From Pseudomonas promysalinigenes (GTDB lineage Bacteria > Pseudomonadota > Gammaproteobacteria > Pseudomonadales > Pseudomonadaceae), in contig NZ_CP077094.1 of the NCBI RefSeq assembly GCF_014269025.2, forward strand, positions 4,030,001-4,094,000: a stretch of 64,000 nt of DNA. The letters are read 5' to 3'. Position numbers and translations under genes: made by a program. Positions 28,587-39,180 of this stretch are shown piece by piece (position 1 is the first letter of the stretch; every line of letters starts with the position of its first letter). Under the pieces are notes generated by a model, which made no database searches, was not told the origin of the DNA, and saw nothing but the letters and a program-made list of their open reading frames with translations.

Positions 28587-29933
28587 TCAGCTGCCAGCAA
28601 CGGTCATCCGTTCGATCAATACCGAGCCGGTGTGAATATTGCTGCGAGTTTCCAGATCGCTACCAATCGCGACAATTTGCTGGAACATGTCTTTCATATT
28701 GCCAGCGATGGTCACCTCCTGCACCGCATGCTGGATCTCACCGTTCTCGACCCAGTAGCCTGCTGCACCGCGGGAATAATCGCCCGTCACCATATTCAGA
28801 CCATGCCCCATCAGCTCGGTAACCAGCAGGCCACGGCCCATGCGCCGGATCAGCGCTGCCTGGTCCTCGACGCCATGGGTGACATACAGGTTATGCACAC
28901 CCCCTGCGTTAGCGGTGCTCGGCAGGCCCAGCTTACGACCGGAGTAGGTACCCAGCAGGTAGGACACCAATTCGCCGTTGTCTACGAACGGTTTTGCGTA
29001 GGTCGCCAGGCCGTCTGCATCGAATGCGGCGCTGCCCAGCGCACGCGGAATATGCGGGCGTTCGTCTAGGGTCAGCCAGGATGGGAACAGGCGTTGGCCG
29101 ATTGCCCCGTCGAGGAACGACGACTTGCGATACAGGTTGCCTCCAGAAATGGCCGAGAGGAAACTGCCGAACAGGCCCCCGGCCAGCTCGGCAGAAAAGA
29201 GCACCGGCACTTCGCAGGTCGCTACCGGGCGTGCACCCAGGCGGCTGGCGGCACGCTGGGCAGCCCGAATGCCAATGCTGCGCGGGTCGGCCAGCAGGTT
29301 GCCTTGACGGTTCACGTCATACCAGTAGTCACGCTGCATCTGGCCCTCACCCTCGGCGATCATCACGCAACTCAGGCTGTGCCGGGTCGAGGCGTAGCCG
29401 CCGATGAAGCCGTGGCTGTTGCCATACACGCGGCACCCTTGGTGGGTGTTCAAGGTGGTGCCATCGGCGTTGAGGATACGCGGGTCGGCGTCGAACGCCG
29501 CAGCTTCGCAGGTCAGCGCCATTTCGATGGCTTTTTCTGGCTCGATGCCCCAGTCGTGGTAAAGGTCCAGATCGGGAATGTCACGGGCCATCAGCGCTGC
29601 ATCAGCCAAGCCCGAGCACTCGTCCTCGGAGGTGTGCTTGGCGATCGCCAAGGCAGCAGCGACGGTTTCTCGAACCGCTTCCGGACCACTGGCCGAGGTG
29701 CTGGCCGAGCCTTTGCGCTGGCCCACATACAGGGTGATGCCAAAGCCTTGGTCGCGGTTGAACTCGACCGTTTCGACCTCGCGTTGACGCACCGTGGTCG
29801 ACAAGCCTTGCTCCAGCGACACCGCCACTTCACAGGCACTGGCGCCTTGCTTGCGTGCTTCTGCAATGATCGCTTCGACCTGCTCCTGCAACGCTGGCAG
29901 GTCCTTTGGGCCTACGCTTTGGACTGCACTCAT
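28587..29933 (-). CDS. pmbA: Metalloprotease-like PmbA/TldE subunit
   Basis: PmbA (TldE) forms a heterodimer with TldD that degrades unfolded peptides and processes modified peptides such as microcin B17 and CcdA antitoxin. This subunit carries no HExxxH metal site; the active site is in TldD. The protein has 448 residues from ATG 29931-29933 (MSAVQSVGPKD). Typical features are GSASTSASGPEAVRETV, SFLDGAIGQRLF, HNLYVTHG and MGHGLNMVTGDYSRGAAGYW. The partner gene tldD is about 0.9 kb away on the same strand, separated by yjgA on the other. Confidence 0.94.
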   Translation of the reverse strand: MSAVQSVGPKDLPALQEQVEAIIAEARKQGASACEVAVSLEQGLSTTVRQREVETVEFNRDQGFGITLYVGQRKGSASTSASGPEAVRETVAAALAIAKHTSEDECSGLADAALMARDIPDLDLYHDWGIEPEKAIEMALTCEAAAFDADPRILNADGTTLNTHQGCRVYGNSHGFIGGYASTRHSLSCVMIAEGEGQMQRDYWYDVNRQGNLLADPRSIGIRAAQRAASRLGARPVATCEVPVLFSAELAGGLFGSFLSAISGGNLYRKSSFLDGAIGQRLFPSWLTLDERPHIPRALGSAAFDADGLATYAKPFVDNGELVSYLLGTYSGRKLGLPSTANAGGVHNLYVTHGVEDQAALIRRMGRGLLVTELMGHGLNMVTGDYSRGAAGYWVENGEIQHAVQEVTIAGNMKDMFQQIVAIGSDLETRSNIHTGSVLIERMTVAGS

Positions 29934-30093
29934 GGTTTTCTCCACTCAAATTCTGCGCATGGCTACGGGTCATTCTACGACCGGGCCGGACAAGCGGCCC
30001 CCATCTGGTTATCATGGCGGCAAATTTCAGGCTTAGTACGAAAAGTGCCTGCGCGACGAACATGCTGCGTTGAAAGCCGGCTCGGAATGCTCA

Positions 30094-30108
30094 TTTACAA
30101 TCTGTAAA
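30094..30108 (+). promoter_or_regulatory. TTTACA-ATC-TGTAAA palindrome upstream of yjgA
   Basis: A perfect inverted repeat of six bases with a three-base centre lies 78 bases before the yjgA ATG in the pmbA/yjgA divergent gap (29934-30186). It could be an operator; the surrounding 30070-30186 stretch is also open in the yjgA frame. Confidence 0.45.
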
Positions 30109-30186
30109 CTCCGCTACCTCGCCTGTTTCGCCTTGCCTGCTCGCCGCTCGGCGACTTTTCTCAAAAACCCAAGCGGACTGCCCCCC

Positions 30187-30708
30187 ATGGTTGATTCATA
30201 CGACGACGCCTTCGACGGCGAAAAAAGCAAAACCCAGATCAAGCGCGAGCTGCATGCGTTGGTCGAGCTCGGCGAGCGCCTGACTACGCTCAAGGCCGAT
30301 ACCCTGGCACGCCTGCCGCTGACCGACGAACTGCGAAAAGCCCTGGCCGACGCCAGCAAGCACACCGCCCACGGAGCCCGCAAACGCCACATGTCGTTCG
30401 TCGGCAAGCTGATGCGTGTGCAGGACCTTGATGCCATCCATGCCGTGCTCGAACAGATGGACAGCTCGACCCGTCAGTACAACGAGCGCTTCCACAGCCT
30501 CGAACGCTGGCGCGACCGGCTGATTGACGGTAACGATGACGACCTTGAACGGTTCGTCAACGAATACCCGGAAACCGACCGCCAACAGCTGCGCTCGCTG
30601 ATCCGTCATGCCCAGCACGAAAAAGCTCGGAACAAGCCGCCTGCCGCTGCGCGCAAGGTATTCAAATACATTCGCGACCTCGACGAACTGCAACGCGGTC
30701 TGCGCTGA
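30187..30708 (+). CDS. darP: Ribosome assembly protein DarP/YjgA
   Basis: This 173-residue protein is YjgA, renamed DarP, which acts late in 50S subunit assembly with other factors. The start ATG at 30187 gives [20 protein letters not shown]; the frame is open upstream to 30070, but the usual YjgA N-terminus begins here. The sequence has the family marks [34 protein letters not shown] and [20 protein letters not shown] followed by [12 protein letters not shown]. The gene diverges from pmbA and converges on tldD, with a REP pair after the stop; the pmbA-yjgA linkage is common in proteobacteria. Confidence 0.94.
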   Translation: MVDSYDDAFDGEKSKTQIKRELHALVELGERLTTLKADTLARLPLTDELRKALADASKHTAHGARKRHMSFVGKLMRVQDLDAIHAVLEQMDSSTRQYNERFHSLERWRDRLIDGNDDDLERFVNEYPETDRQQLRSLIRHAQHEKARNKPPAAARKVFKYIRDLDELQRGLR

Positions 30709-30721
30709 ATCTTTAGCGGCT

Positions 30722-30805
30722 GCCTGTGGGAGCGGGCTCGCCCTGCGAACACCGGCAGCCAGCACCGCACTGCCGGCTTCGCGAGGCAAGGCCGCGCCCA
30801 CATCG
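30722..30805. repeat. Inverted REP-like pair between yjgA and tldD
   Basis: Two REP-like halves (TGTGGGAGCGGGCTCGCC around 30725-30742 and the inverse ending GGCCGCGCCCACA at 30789-30801) face each other with inner GCCGG/CCGGC complementarity. The element sits between two convergent genes, a common REP site. Confidence 0.7.
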
Positions 30806-30818
30806 GCGCCCAATGCCA

Positions 30819-32258
30819 TCAAGCGCCAGTACCGCCCACGGTTATGGCATCAAGCTTCAAGGTCGGCTGCCCGACGCCTACCGGCACCGACTGCCCATCC
30901 TTGCCACAGGTCCCCACACCGCTGTCCAGTGCCAGATCGTTACCGACCATCGATACCCGGCTCATGGCTTCAGGCCCGTTGCCGATCAGGGTGGCGCCTT
31001 TGACCGGAGCGGTGATCTTGCCGTCTTCGATCAGGTAGGCTTCGCTGGTCGAGAACACGAACTTGCCGCTAGTGATGTCGACTTGGCCGCCGCCGAGGTT
31101 GGCGCAGTAAATACCTTTCTTCACCGAGGCGATGATTTCCTGGGGGTCACTCTCACCGCCCAGCATGTAGGTGTTGGTCATGCGCGGCATCGGCAGGTGC
31201 GCGTAGGACTCGCGCCGGCCGTTGCCAGTGACTGCCATGCCCATCAAACGCGCATTGAGCTTGTCTTGCATGTAGCCTTTGAGGATGCCGTTCTCGATCA
31301 GCGTTGTGCACTCGGTGGGGGTACCTTCGTCATCAACGCTCAGCGAGCCGCGGCGGCCTTCCAGGGTGCCGTCATCGACGATTGTGCACAGGCTGGAGGC
31401 AACTTTCTCGCCGATCCGGCCGCTGAATGCCGAGCTCCCCTTGCGGTTGAAATCCCCTTCCAGGCCATGGCCGACCGCTTCGTGCAGCAGCACACCCGAC
31501 CAACCCGAGCCCAGTACCACCGGTAATGTGCCTGCCGGGGCCGGAATGGCCTCAAGGTTGACCAGCGCCTGACGCAACGCCTCGCGGGCGTAGCCCATGA
31601 CGCGCTCTTGAGTGAAGAAGCGGTAGTCGGTACGCCCGCCACCACCCTGCCCGCCACGCTCACGGCGGCCATTTTGTTCGACGATGACACTGACGTTGAA
31701 GCGCACCAGCGGACGCACGTCGGCGGCCAGGCTGCCGTCGGCAGCGGCGATCAGGATGCGCTCCCAGACCCCGGCCATGCTCACGCTGACCTGCTGGATC
31801 CGCGGGTCGAGGGCGCGCGTGGCAGCATCGACGCGCTTTAGCAGCTCGACCTTTTCGGCACGGCTGAGTACATCCAAAGGGTTGTCAGGGGCATACAGCG
31901 CCGTGACGTCCCGGCTTTTGAAGGCCTGTACCTGGCCGCTCTGGCCTGCGCGGGAAATCGAGCGAGCGGCGCGGGCCGCCGAGTTCAGTGCCTCGAGGTT
32001 GATGGCATTGCTATAGGCGAAGCCAGTCTTCTCACCAGACTGGGCACGCACCCCAACGCCCTGGTCGAGGTTGAAGCTGCCCTCTTTGACGATGCCGTCC
32101 TCCAGCGCCCAGGTTTCCGAGATCTGGCCCTGGAAGTACAGGTCGGCGGCATCGATGCCGGGGCCGGCCAACTCGCCCAGCACGCTCTGCAGGCTATCGA
32201 GGGTAAGTCCGCCCGGGGCCAGTAGCTGCTCGCTGACGGTGGATAACATCTGGCTCAT
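30819..32258 (-). CDS. tldD: Metalloprotease TldD
   Basis: TldD is the active metal-dependent peptidase of the TldD/TldE complex. From ATG 32256-32258 ([17 protein letters not shown] lies just upstream) it has 479 residues. The metal site is HEAVGH at 259-264 in [16 protein letters not shown], and the C-terminal [19 protein letters not shown] supplies the Cys ligand region. A glycine-rich loop [15 protein letters not shown] is at about 201-215. It starts two bases after the nitrilase gene and converges with yjgA. Confidence 0.95.
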   Translation of the reverse strand: MSQMLSTVSEQLLAPGGLTLDSLQSVLGELAGPGIDAADLYFQGQISETWALEDGIVKEGSFNLDQGVGVRAQSGEKTGFAYSNAINLEALNSAARAARSISRAGQSGQVQAFKSRDVTALYAPDNPLDVLSRAEKVELLKRVDAATRALDPRIQQVSVSMAGVWERILIAAADGSLAADVRPLVRFNVSVIVEQNGRRERGGQGGGGRTDYRFFTQERVMGYAREALRQALVNLEAIPAPAGTLPVVLGSGWSGVLLHEAVGHGLEGDFNRKGSSAFSGRIGEKVASSLCTIVDDGTLEGRRGSLSVDDEGTPTECTTLIENGILKGYMQDKLNARLMGMAVTGNGRRESYAHLPMPRMTNTYMLGGESDPQEIIASVKKGIYCANLGGGQVDITSGKFVFSTSEAYLIEDGKITAPVKGATLIGNGPEAMSRVSMVGNDLALDSGVGTCGKDGQSVPVGVGQPTLKLDAITVGGTGA

Positions 32259-32260
32259 AG

Positions 32261-33112
32261 TCACTCCGCGGTGTGCGCAGGCCGCAAGGCGTCCTGCGAG
32301 AAAAAGCGCCGGTGCGTGGTGACCGGCATGCGCGCCCGGATGGACGCCTGTTCATCAGTGTCGCGCTCGGCAAGCAATACGGCTTCGCCTTGCGCCTGTT
32401 GGGCAACGATCCGCCCCCAAGGGTCGATGACCGCCGCATGCCCGTGGGTTTCCCGCGGGCCTGGATGGGTACCGCCCTGAGCCGCCGCCAGCACATAGCA
32501 CTGGGTTTCGATGGCTCGGGCACGAATCAGCACGTCCCAATGTGCAGCGCCCGTGACCGCAGTGAAGGCTGCCGGCGCCGTGATCAGCTCCGCGCCCGCA
32601 CTGCGCAAAGCGCTGTAAAGCTCGGGAAAGCGCAGATCGTAGCAAACGCTCAAGCCCAATCGGCCCACTGGCGTATCCGCCACTACCACACTGGCTCCAT
32701 GGGCATAGTCATCGGACTCGCGGTAACGACCACGGTTGTCGGCAACGTCCACATCGAACAGGTGCAGCTTGTCATAACGCGCAACTACTTGGCCGTGTTC
32801 GTCGACAAGCAGCGAGCAGGCATGGGCCTTGGCTTGTGGTTGCCCTTGTGGCGGCAGCGGCAAAGTACCTGCAACAATCCATAATCTGAGGTCGCGAGCA
32901 GTGCGTTTCAACCATGGCAGAATCGGCCCATCGCCCAACGCCTCGGCGCGGCCGATGGCGGCGGCATCTTTGCGCCCCATCGCCGCGAAGTTCTCCGGCA
33001 GTACCGCAAGCTTCGCACCACCCAGCGCCGCCTGCTCGAGCAGAGCCCCGGCACGCTGCAAATTGGCCAGCACATCGTCCTGGCTGACCATCTGGATGAC
33101 CGCTGCCTTCAT
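32261..33112 (-). CDS. Nitrilase-superfamily amidohydrolase
   Basis: This 283-residue cytoplasmic enzyme has the Glu-Lys-Cys triad of the CN-hydrolase fold: E40 in LPENF, K115 in YDKLHLF and C157 in [11 protein letters not shown]. The ATG at 33110-33112 has GGAGCGCCC before it. The closest-looking branch is the Nit1/YbeM/NitA group, some of which hydrolyse deaminated glutathione as a repair step; that precise role here is inference. It is two bases before tldD and 14 bases after yhdP, the usual arrangement yhdP-nitrilase-tldD in gamma-proteobacteria. Confidence 0.92.
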   Translation of the reverse strand: MKAAVIQMVSQDDVLANLQRAGALLEQAALGGAKLAVLPENFAAMGRKDAAAIGRAEALGDGPILPWLKRTARDLRLWIVAGTLPLPPQGQPQAKAHACSLLVDEHGQVVARYDKLHLFDVDVADNRGRYRESDDYAHGASVVVADTPVGRLGLSVCYDLRFPELYSALRSAGAELITAPAAFTAVTGAAHWDVLIRARAIETQCYVLAAAQGGTHPGPRETHGHAAVIDPWGRIVAQQAQGEAVLLAERDTDEQASIRARMPVTTHRRFFSQDALRPAHTAE

Positions 33113-33126
33113 GGGCGCTCCCAAGA

Positions 33127-36100
33127 TTATTTGTTGAAAGGTTTCACAAAGGTGATTTTAGGCTCTTTTACCGGCCCCTCGACGCGATAGTGCACGCTTG
33201 CGAAACGCGATACCCGGTCGCCGATCAAGCGGTCGACCAGGAACAGCGCACCACCGACGGCGGGGGCGCCAACGATCAGCGCGGCCAAGGGCAGGTTGTT
33301 GGTAACCGGCAGCGACACCTGCACGTTGGCAGCGACCCGATCGCGGACCAGGTCCAGGGTACCTTCAAGCTCGAAGTTGCTCGACGGGCCGGTCACCGAG
33401 ATGGGCTCGCGGGTGACGTAGACGCCATTGCTGGCCGCCAGCAGACCTTTGACCCGGTCGTAGGCCAAGCCCTTTTCGAACAGGTCCGAAAAATCCAGGC
33501 GCAGCCTGCGACCAATGGCATCGAAGTTGAGCAGCCCAAACACCCGCAGGGCCTGGGCACCACCTTCCACCTCGACGAACTGGCCGCTGCGCAAGGCTGC
33601 ATCCATGCTGCCAGAGAACCGCTTGAGGCCAACCCAGGCCGGCGACCCAGGCCAGCGTCCGTCCACGTCCAGACGAAAATCACGGCTGGTCACGGTGGGC
33701 GCGAAGCCCCAGGCCTTGAGCACGTCGGCGAGGTTCTTGCCATCCAGGCGACCTTTGTACCAGCTGTTGGTGCCCCCTACTGGCCCCTCCCAGCCGCCTG
33801 AGCCATCGACGTGCAGACCTTTGACGTTCAAGTTGATGTCCTGCGCGGATACACCGTTTGCCGTGGGGCGCAGCTTCACTGCGGCACTGCCAAACAGATC
33901 ATCGCCTCGGTACAGCCTATCGATGGTCAAGTCCAGTGCCGGCACTTTGCGCGGGTCGAAGGAGGCCAACGGATCGGGGCCCTCTTCGGCTTGCGCATCG
34001 GCAGGGTCGGCAGGCGGCAGGCGCAGGGTTTGTAGCCGTATGGTCATTGGCGCAGCCTTGGCATCAGGCACCCGGGCGTTACCGATGACCTCCCTGCTGT
34101 CCAGGCGCAGGTCCCATGCCGGGCCACCACGGGCCAGGCGCACCACGGCTTGATTCAGGCTCATGCCGAAGCCCTTGAGCTGGCCAATGCTCAGGTCAAC
34201 GCTCTGCAGGGTCTGCCGGGCACTACCGCCTGGGTCATCACCGGCAAAGCGTGCGGCCTGTTCCTGCCAGGGCTCAAGATCGAGGCTATCCAGCCGCCCT
34301 CTGACGCGCAGCCCCTGACCTGACGGTAATTGCGCCTGGCCCGCGCCCAGCAGCAGTTCGCCGCGCCCTTGGGCCAGTTTGTCTGCAGGGGCGGCATAGG
34401 CGAAGCGGGCAAGGTCGGTATACGCCGCATTGAAGCGTCGCTCCGGCCCTTGCAGGGTCATGCTGAACTGGCTGTCACGGGTTTCAGCCGCCGCCTTGCC
34501 GAACGGAGCCGGCAAGTCGATGGCCAGACCTTTGAGTGAAGAACTGACATTCAGGCTGTTATCACGGCTGCCCAAGTTAAGCTGCAACTGGTAGGGGATA
34601 TCACCCGACGCGGGCAAGGCCTGGGTGAACTGCAGCCAATCGGTGAGGGCCTTGAGCGGAGCCTGACCGCTGGCATCGATGCGTGTCTGCATCTGCCCGG
34701 GCTCGCCCAGGGCGCTGATCTGCGCGGTGGCCGGCTTGCCGAACACTTGCAAGCTGATGTTCTTGCCACTGAGCCCCTTGTCGAGGTCAAAGCTGAAATC
34801 CCCCTTCAGGCGTGTAAGGTCCAGGCTAGGCGGGGCAACTTTAAGCTTCGCATCGCTAGTGGCGAAGTCGACCAGCACTTTAGGACGCTCGCCATGGGCC
34901 AACGGAATGTCGAGCTTGACCTTGCCCTTGAGCGGCCCCTCCCCCTCCCAGGCCGCGAAGATGTCGCCTGTACCGATCGGTGTTTCCTTGAGGATCTTCA
35001 AGCCATCGCCGAGGCTGCCGTCGAACCCCCCGTCCAGATACAGGTGACTGTGCTGGCCCTCATCGACGTGAGGGATATTCACATTGACGTCGGTGACCGC
35101 AGTATCGAGCAGCAGGCCCTTGCTGGCCTTGATACGCACACCGCTGTCCTCGATCAGCACATCGCCGTCCACTTGCTGCACCTGCGGCCAGCCCGGCTGG
35201 AAGTCCAGCACTGCATCGTGGACCTTGAAGAACAGGCTGATGCTGCGAGCCTCAGGTGAGGCGCCATGGTTCAGCGAACCTTGGTACTGGAAATAGCCTT
35301 GATCAACATCGCCTTTGACGATAGCGCTGCGCAGCCATTCATCGAGCGCAGGGCTCAGCACCTCGGGCAGGTATTTGGCAGTGTAGCGGCCATCACCGTC
35401 GGTTAGCCCCACCCGCAGGTCCATGTAACTTTCAGCGCCTGGGTCGAACAGCAGGCGGATCAGAAAGTCGCCGGCGATCTTGCCCTCTTCTCCCAATACC
35501 TTGAGGTAGGGCGCGACCAGGGTGAAGCCATGCTGGTCGAGGGCCCAGGTCAGGCGTGCATTGGCCTTTTGGTAATGCCAGGGTTTGGCGAAGATCGGAT
35601 ACAGATGCAGCATGAACGCGTCGGTGTCCAGGCGTAGTTCGCCATGGCCAAGGTCACCGCTGATGCTGCCACTGACGTTCCCGGCCGCTGGGGCGCCGTG
35701 ATAGGCATCGAACCCTACCTGCTCCAGGTTGGCGGCGAACTGCAGGCGCTGGTTGCCCTCAGCCTTCGGCCGCACGTCCAGGCGCACGTTGCGCAGTGCA
35801 CCTTTTACCTGGAGTGCTTCGAGCACCTCCATGAGCTTGTCTGGCAAGGGTGCCAGTGCCTGCACCAATGGGGTCAGAGGCGTAAGGTCCAAGCGGTCTG
35901 CCTGCACCTGCCAGGTTTCACCCGCTGGGTCATCGCCTGGGCGCTGGTTTACTTGCAGATGCGACTCCCAACGTGTCTTGCCAATGCTCGCGGCAAGTGA
36001 GTCGACCACCACATCAAAACCCTGGTCGCGACGCTGGAACCAGGCGGACAAGGCAAGATCATCCAACGCCACCGCCTTGCGGTCAGCATAGGCACCGCCC

Positions 36101-36942
36101 AGGTTTGGCGCATTCAAGCGAACGACGGCCTGCTGCAGCTGGCCCTGCCCCCAATCGACCCAGAACTCGCCTCCGGCCTTCAACGCTTCGGCCCGCCACT
36201 GGCCCAGCAGCCGCGGTGGCAGCCAGCGCGCCCAGTCACTTTGCGGCAAGCTCAAATAAGCCTTGGCATCCCCGTCGCGCCAGGCCTCGGCGGTGGCCCG
36301 GCTGCGCAGGTAGAGCGCCAGCGGCTGGCCGTCGGGCAAAGTAGCGCGCAAGTCCAGGGCCTGACGAGATGTGCCGGCCTGCAAACCGAGGCTGACATAG
36401 GTGAGGGTCAATGGGTCCCGCTGCCAGGGCTGCAGCGTGACCTGGCTGTCGAATACATCGATACGGCCCAATTGGCGCAGGCGCTGCAGCATCTGGGCGG
36501 GGTCGAGCGGCGCGTCGTCCTTTTTCGGCAGCCCTTCCATCGCCCAATTACCCTGCTCGTCTTCGCGCAGGATCAATTGCAAGCCACCCAGCTCGATGCG
36601 CGACAGGCGCACTTCACGGGCAACCAGGCTGGCCCAAAGATCGGGCACCACCTTCACATCATCGAGCCGCAGGGCTGAAGCGCCTTCCCCCAGTTGCAGG
36701 TCACGCACCCGTAGCACCGGCGACAGGCCACTCCAACGCCCTTCCAGAGCCCCCACATGCACAGGCAATTCAAGCGCCTGTTCAGCCTTGCGCTGAACGT
36801 CTGCGCGGTACTCGGCCACCAGCGGCACCAGTACACGGCCGAGGCTGACATACAGCGCTACCAACACGGCGAGCAGAGCGCATAGGCCTAGACCCCAACG
36901 GGTCAAGGCAAGCAGAACGCGGTTCAGACGTCCCATGGCCAT
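33127..36942 (-). CDS. yhdP: AsmA-like inner-membrane protein YhdP
   Basis: YhdP is one of the very large AsmA-like proteins (with TamB and YdbH) that bridge the inner and outer membranes and carry phospholipids to the outer membrane. This one has 1271 residues with a single N-terminal membrane helix (about 15-35) and a long repetitive beta-groove; DUF3971 and AsmA-type sequence are in the N- and C-terminal parts, and the end reads DRVSRFASVHYRVEGPV. The start is ATG 36940-36942 or the second ATG six bases on. It follows rng and precedes the nitrilase gene. Its company of mla, lpt and mre genes makes this window rich in envelope biogenesis. Confidence 0.93.
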   Translation of the reverse strand: MAMGRLNRVLLALTRWGLGLCALLAVLVALYVSLGRVLVPLVAEYRADVQRKAEQALELPVHVGALEGRWSGLSPVLRVRDLQLGEGASALRLDDVKVVPDLWASLVAREVRLSRIELGGLQLILREDEQGNWAMEGLPKKDDAPLDPAQMLQRLRQLGRIDVFDSQVTLQPWQRDPLTLTYVSLGLQAGTSRQALDLRATLPDGQPLALYLRSRATAEAWRDGDAKAYLSLPQSDWARWLPPRLLGQWRAEALKAGGEFWVDWGQGQLQQAVVRLNAPNLGGAYADRKAVALDDLALSAWFQRRDQGFDVVVDSLAASIGKTRWESHLQVNQRPGDDPAGETWQVQADRLDLTPLTPLVQALAPLPDKLMEVLEALQVKGALRNVRLDVRPKAEGNQRLQFAANLEQVGFDAYHGAPAAGNVSGSISGDLGHGELRLDTDAFMLHLYPIFAKPWHYQKANARLTWALDQHGFTLVAPYLKVLGEEGKIAGDFLIRLLFDPGAESYMDLRVGLTDGDGRYTAKYLPEVLSPALDEWLRSAIVKGDVDQGYFQYQGSLNHGASPEARSISLFFKVHDAVLDFQPGWPQVQQVDGDVLIEDSGVRIKASKGLLLDTAVTDVNVNIPHVDEGQHSHLYLDGGFDGSLGDGLKILKETPIGTGDIFAAWEGEGPLKGKVKLDIPLAHGERPKVLVDFATSDAKLKVAPPSLDLTRLKGDFSFDLDKGLSGKNISLQVFGKPATAQISALGEPGQMQTRIDASGQAPLKALTDWLQFTQALPASGDIPYQLQLNLGSRDNSLNVSSSLKGLAIDLPAPFGKAAAETRDSQFSMTLQGPERRFNAAYTDLARFAYAAPADKLAQGRGELLLGAGQAQLPSGQGLRVRGRLDSLDLEPWQEQAARFAGDDPGGSARQTLQSVDLSIGQLKGFGMSLNQAVVRLARGGPAWDLRLDSREVIGNARVPDAKAAPMTIRLQTLRLPPADPADAQAEEGPDPLASFDPRKVPALDLTIDRLYRGDDLFGSAAVKLRPTANGVSAQDINLNVKGLHVDGSGGWEGPVGGTNSWYKGRLDGKNLADVLKAWGFAPTVTSRDFRLDVDGRWPGSPAWVGLKRFSGSMDAALRSGQFVEVEGGAQALRVFGLLNFDAIGRRLRLDFSDLFEKGLAYDRVKGLLAASNGVYVTREPISVTGPSSNFELEGTLDLVRDRVAANVQVSLPVTNNLPLAALIVGAPAVGGALFLVDRLIGDRVSRFASVHYRVEGPVKEPKITFVKPFNK

Positions 36943-37024
36943 GGCCCTCCAGGTCGTTTATCCATGATGGCCCGACGTGCCGACTTTGCCAGCCAGCGCC
37001 CTATGCGGCAGGTAATGAAACGCC

Positions 37025-38482
37025 TCAGAGCAGCACCACGTCGTATTGTTCCTGCGAATACATCGACTCGACCTGGAAGCGAATGGTTCGACCGATGAAG
37101 GTCTCAAGTTCGGCAACGTTGCCGGACTCCTCGTCCAGTAGGCGATCCACCACCTTCTGGTTGGCCAGCACCCGATAGCCTTCAGCCTGATAGGCACGGG
37201 CTTCGCGAAGTATTTCGCGGAAGATCTCGTAGCAGATGGTTTCAGGGGTTTTCAGTTTCCCACGGCCGTGACAGGCGATGCAGGGCTCGCACAATACCTG
37301 CTCGAGGCTTTCGCGGGTGCGCTTGCGCGTCATCTGCACCAGGCCCAGTTCGGTGATGCCGATGATGTTGGTTTTGGCATGATCGCGTTCGAGCTGTTTT
37401 TCCAGGGTGCGCAACACCTGGCGCTGATGTTCTTCGTCTTCCATGTCGATGAAGTCGATGATGATGATCCCGCCGATGTTGCGCAGCCGCAGTTGCCGGG
37501 CAATGGCCGTGGCAGCTTCGAGGTTGGTCTTGAAGATGGTTTCTTCGAGGTTGCGATGGCCGACGAATGCCCCGGTGTTGACGTCGATGGTGGTCATCGC
37601 TTCGGCGGGGTCGACCACCAGGTAGCCACCAGACTTGAGCGGCACCTTGCGCTCCAGGGCGCGCTGAATTTCGTCTTCGACCCCATACAGGTCGAAAATC
37701 GGCCGCTCCCCTGGATAGTGCTCCAGACGATCAGCAATTTCCGGCATCAGCTCGATGACGAACTGCGTGGTTTTCTGGAAGGTTTCCCGCGAGTCGATAC
37801 GGATTTTTTCGATCTTCGGGTTGACCAGATCCCGTAGCGTGCGCAGAGCAAGGCCCAGGTCTTCGTAGATGACAGTCGGCGCACCGCAGGTTTTGATCTG
37901 GCTGCCGATCTGTTCCCAGAGACGGCGCAGGTAGCGGATGTCCTGGAGGATTTCTTCAGAGCGCGCCCCTTCGGCAGCGGTGCGCAGAATGAAGCCCCCG
38001 GCGTCCTTGATGTTCTCGCTGACCATGCAATCGCTGACCACTTGCTTGAGGCGCTCGCGCTCTGCTTCGTCTTCGATCTTCAGGGAAATACCGACGTGGC
38101 TGCTGCGCGGCATGTACACCAGGTAACGAGAGGGGATCGACAGCTGCGTGGTCAGGCGTGCGCCCTTGGTGCCGATTGGGTCTTTGGTCACCTGCACCAC
38201 CAGCGCCTGGCCCTCGTGGACCAGTGCCGTGATGTTCTCCACCGCCGAGCCTTCGCGCTGAGAAATCTCCGAGGCATGGATGAACGCTGCGCGTTCAAGC
38301 CCAATGTCGACGAAGGCTGCCTGCATACCCGGCAGCACCCGCACCACCTTGCCTTTGTAGATATTGCCAACGATGCCGCGGCGCTGGGTGCGCTCGACGT
38401 GCACTTCCTGCAGCACCCCGTTTTCCACCACCGCCACACGCGATTCCATCGGGGTGATGTTGATCAGGATCTCTTCACTCAT
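37025..38482 (-). CDS. rng: Ribonuclease G
   Basis: RNase G processes the 5' end of 16S rRNA and some mRNAs. The 485-residue protein has an N-terminal S1 RNA-binding domain (about 38-128, GNIYKGKVVRVLPGMQAAFV), the catalytic DNase I-like domain with VDVNTGAFVG and IIIDFIDMEDEEH supplying the metal-binding acidic residues, and a zinc-link CxxC in CEPCIACHGRG, with no C-terminal degradosome scaffold, which separates it from RNase E. It is 82 bases from yhdP and 54 bases from maf. Confidence 0.96.
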   Translation of the reverse strand: MSEEILINITPMESRVAVVENGVLQEVHVERTQRRGIVGNIYKGKVVRVLPGMQAAFVDIGLERAAFIHASEISQREGSAVENITALVHEGQALVVQVTKDPIGTKGARLTTQLSIPSRYLVYMPRSSHVGISLKIEDEAERERLKQVVSDCMVSENIKDAGGFILRTAAEGARSEEILQDIRYLRRLWEQIGSQIKTCGAPTVIYEDLGLALRTLRDLVNPKIEKIRIDSRETFQKTTQFVIELMPEIADRLEHYPGERPIFDLYGVEDEIQRALERKVPLKSGGYLVVDPAEAMTTIDVNTGAFVGHRNLEETIFKTNLEAATAIARQLRLRNIGGIIIIDFIDMEDEEHQRQVLRTLEKQLERDHAKTNIIGITELGLVQMTRKRTRESLEQVLCEPCIACHGRGKLKTPETICYEIFREILREARAYQAEGYRVLANQKVVDRLLDEESGNVAELETFIGRTIRFQVESMYSQEQYDVVLL

Positions 38483-38536
38483 GGCAGGCTCTCGTCAAAG
38501 GTCTTCGGTAATGATGGATCGCGCGTGACAGCCTGG

Positions 38537-39148
38537 CTACCGTTGGTTTGTTACCTCAGGCAAAAGCGCCGCTTCCTGCCAGCAGGCGATGCCGAACTCG
38601 GCGAGGATCTCGGCCGTTTCGCACAACGGCAGGCCAACCACTGCCGAATAACTGCCTTGGAGGCCGGTTACGAATACCGCACCCAGGCCTTGGATGGCAT
38701 AGCCGCCGGCCTTGTCCGCCGGCTCGCCCGTGGCCCAGTAACGCTCGGCCTGCGCAGCATCGATGGCGCGAAAATGTACGGTGCTGCTGACGCGCACACT
38801 TTCGCAGCGCTGCCCATCGCACACTGCCACTGCCGTAAGTACCTGATGGGCTTTGCCGCCCAGCTCGCGCAGCATGGCCAACGCGTGTTCGCGGTTCTCG
38901 GGCTTGCCCATGATGCGGCCGTCGAGCACCACCGCCGTATCGGCACCAAGCACCACGCCAGGGCCTTGCAGGGCCGCCAGGCCGGCCTGAGCCTTGGCCA
39001 CGGCCAGGCGCTCGACGTAAGCGTCGGCGCCTTCACCGGGCAGTGGGGTTTCATCGATCGGAGCGCTGACGACGGCGAACGGCACGCCGATCTGCGCGAG
39101 CAATTCACGTCTGCGTGGCGAGCCAGAGGCGAGGTAGAGTGGTTTCAT
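38537..39148 (-). CDS. maf: Maf-family nucleotide pyrophosphatase (YhdE type)
   Basis: This 203-residue enzyme hydrolyses dTTP/UTP and modified nucleotides to the monophosphates. ATG 39146-39148 gives [20 protein letters not shown], the SxSPRR motif of Maf. The catalytic Asp is in [12 protein letters not shown], followed by [13 protein letters not shown] and the [14 protein letters not shown] loop of the YhdE branch. It sits between mreD and rng, the classical mreBCD-maf-rng order. Confidence 0.95.
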   Translation of the reverse strand: MKPLYLASGSPRRRELLAQIGVPFAVVSAPIDETPLPGEGADAYVERLAVAKAQAGLAALQGPGVVLGADTAVVLDGRIMGKPENREHALAMLRELGGKAHQVLTAVAVCDGQRCESVRVSSTVHFRAIDAAQAERYWATGEPADKAGGYAIQGLGAVFVTGLQGSYSAVVGLPLCETAEILAEFGIACWQEAALLPEVTNQR

Positions 39149-39180
39149 GAGACATCTCCCTGTCAGTGGTGGCAGCGCCG

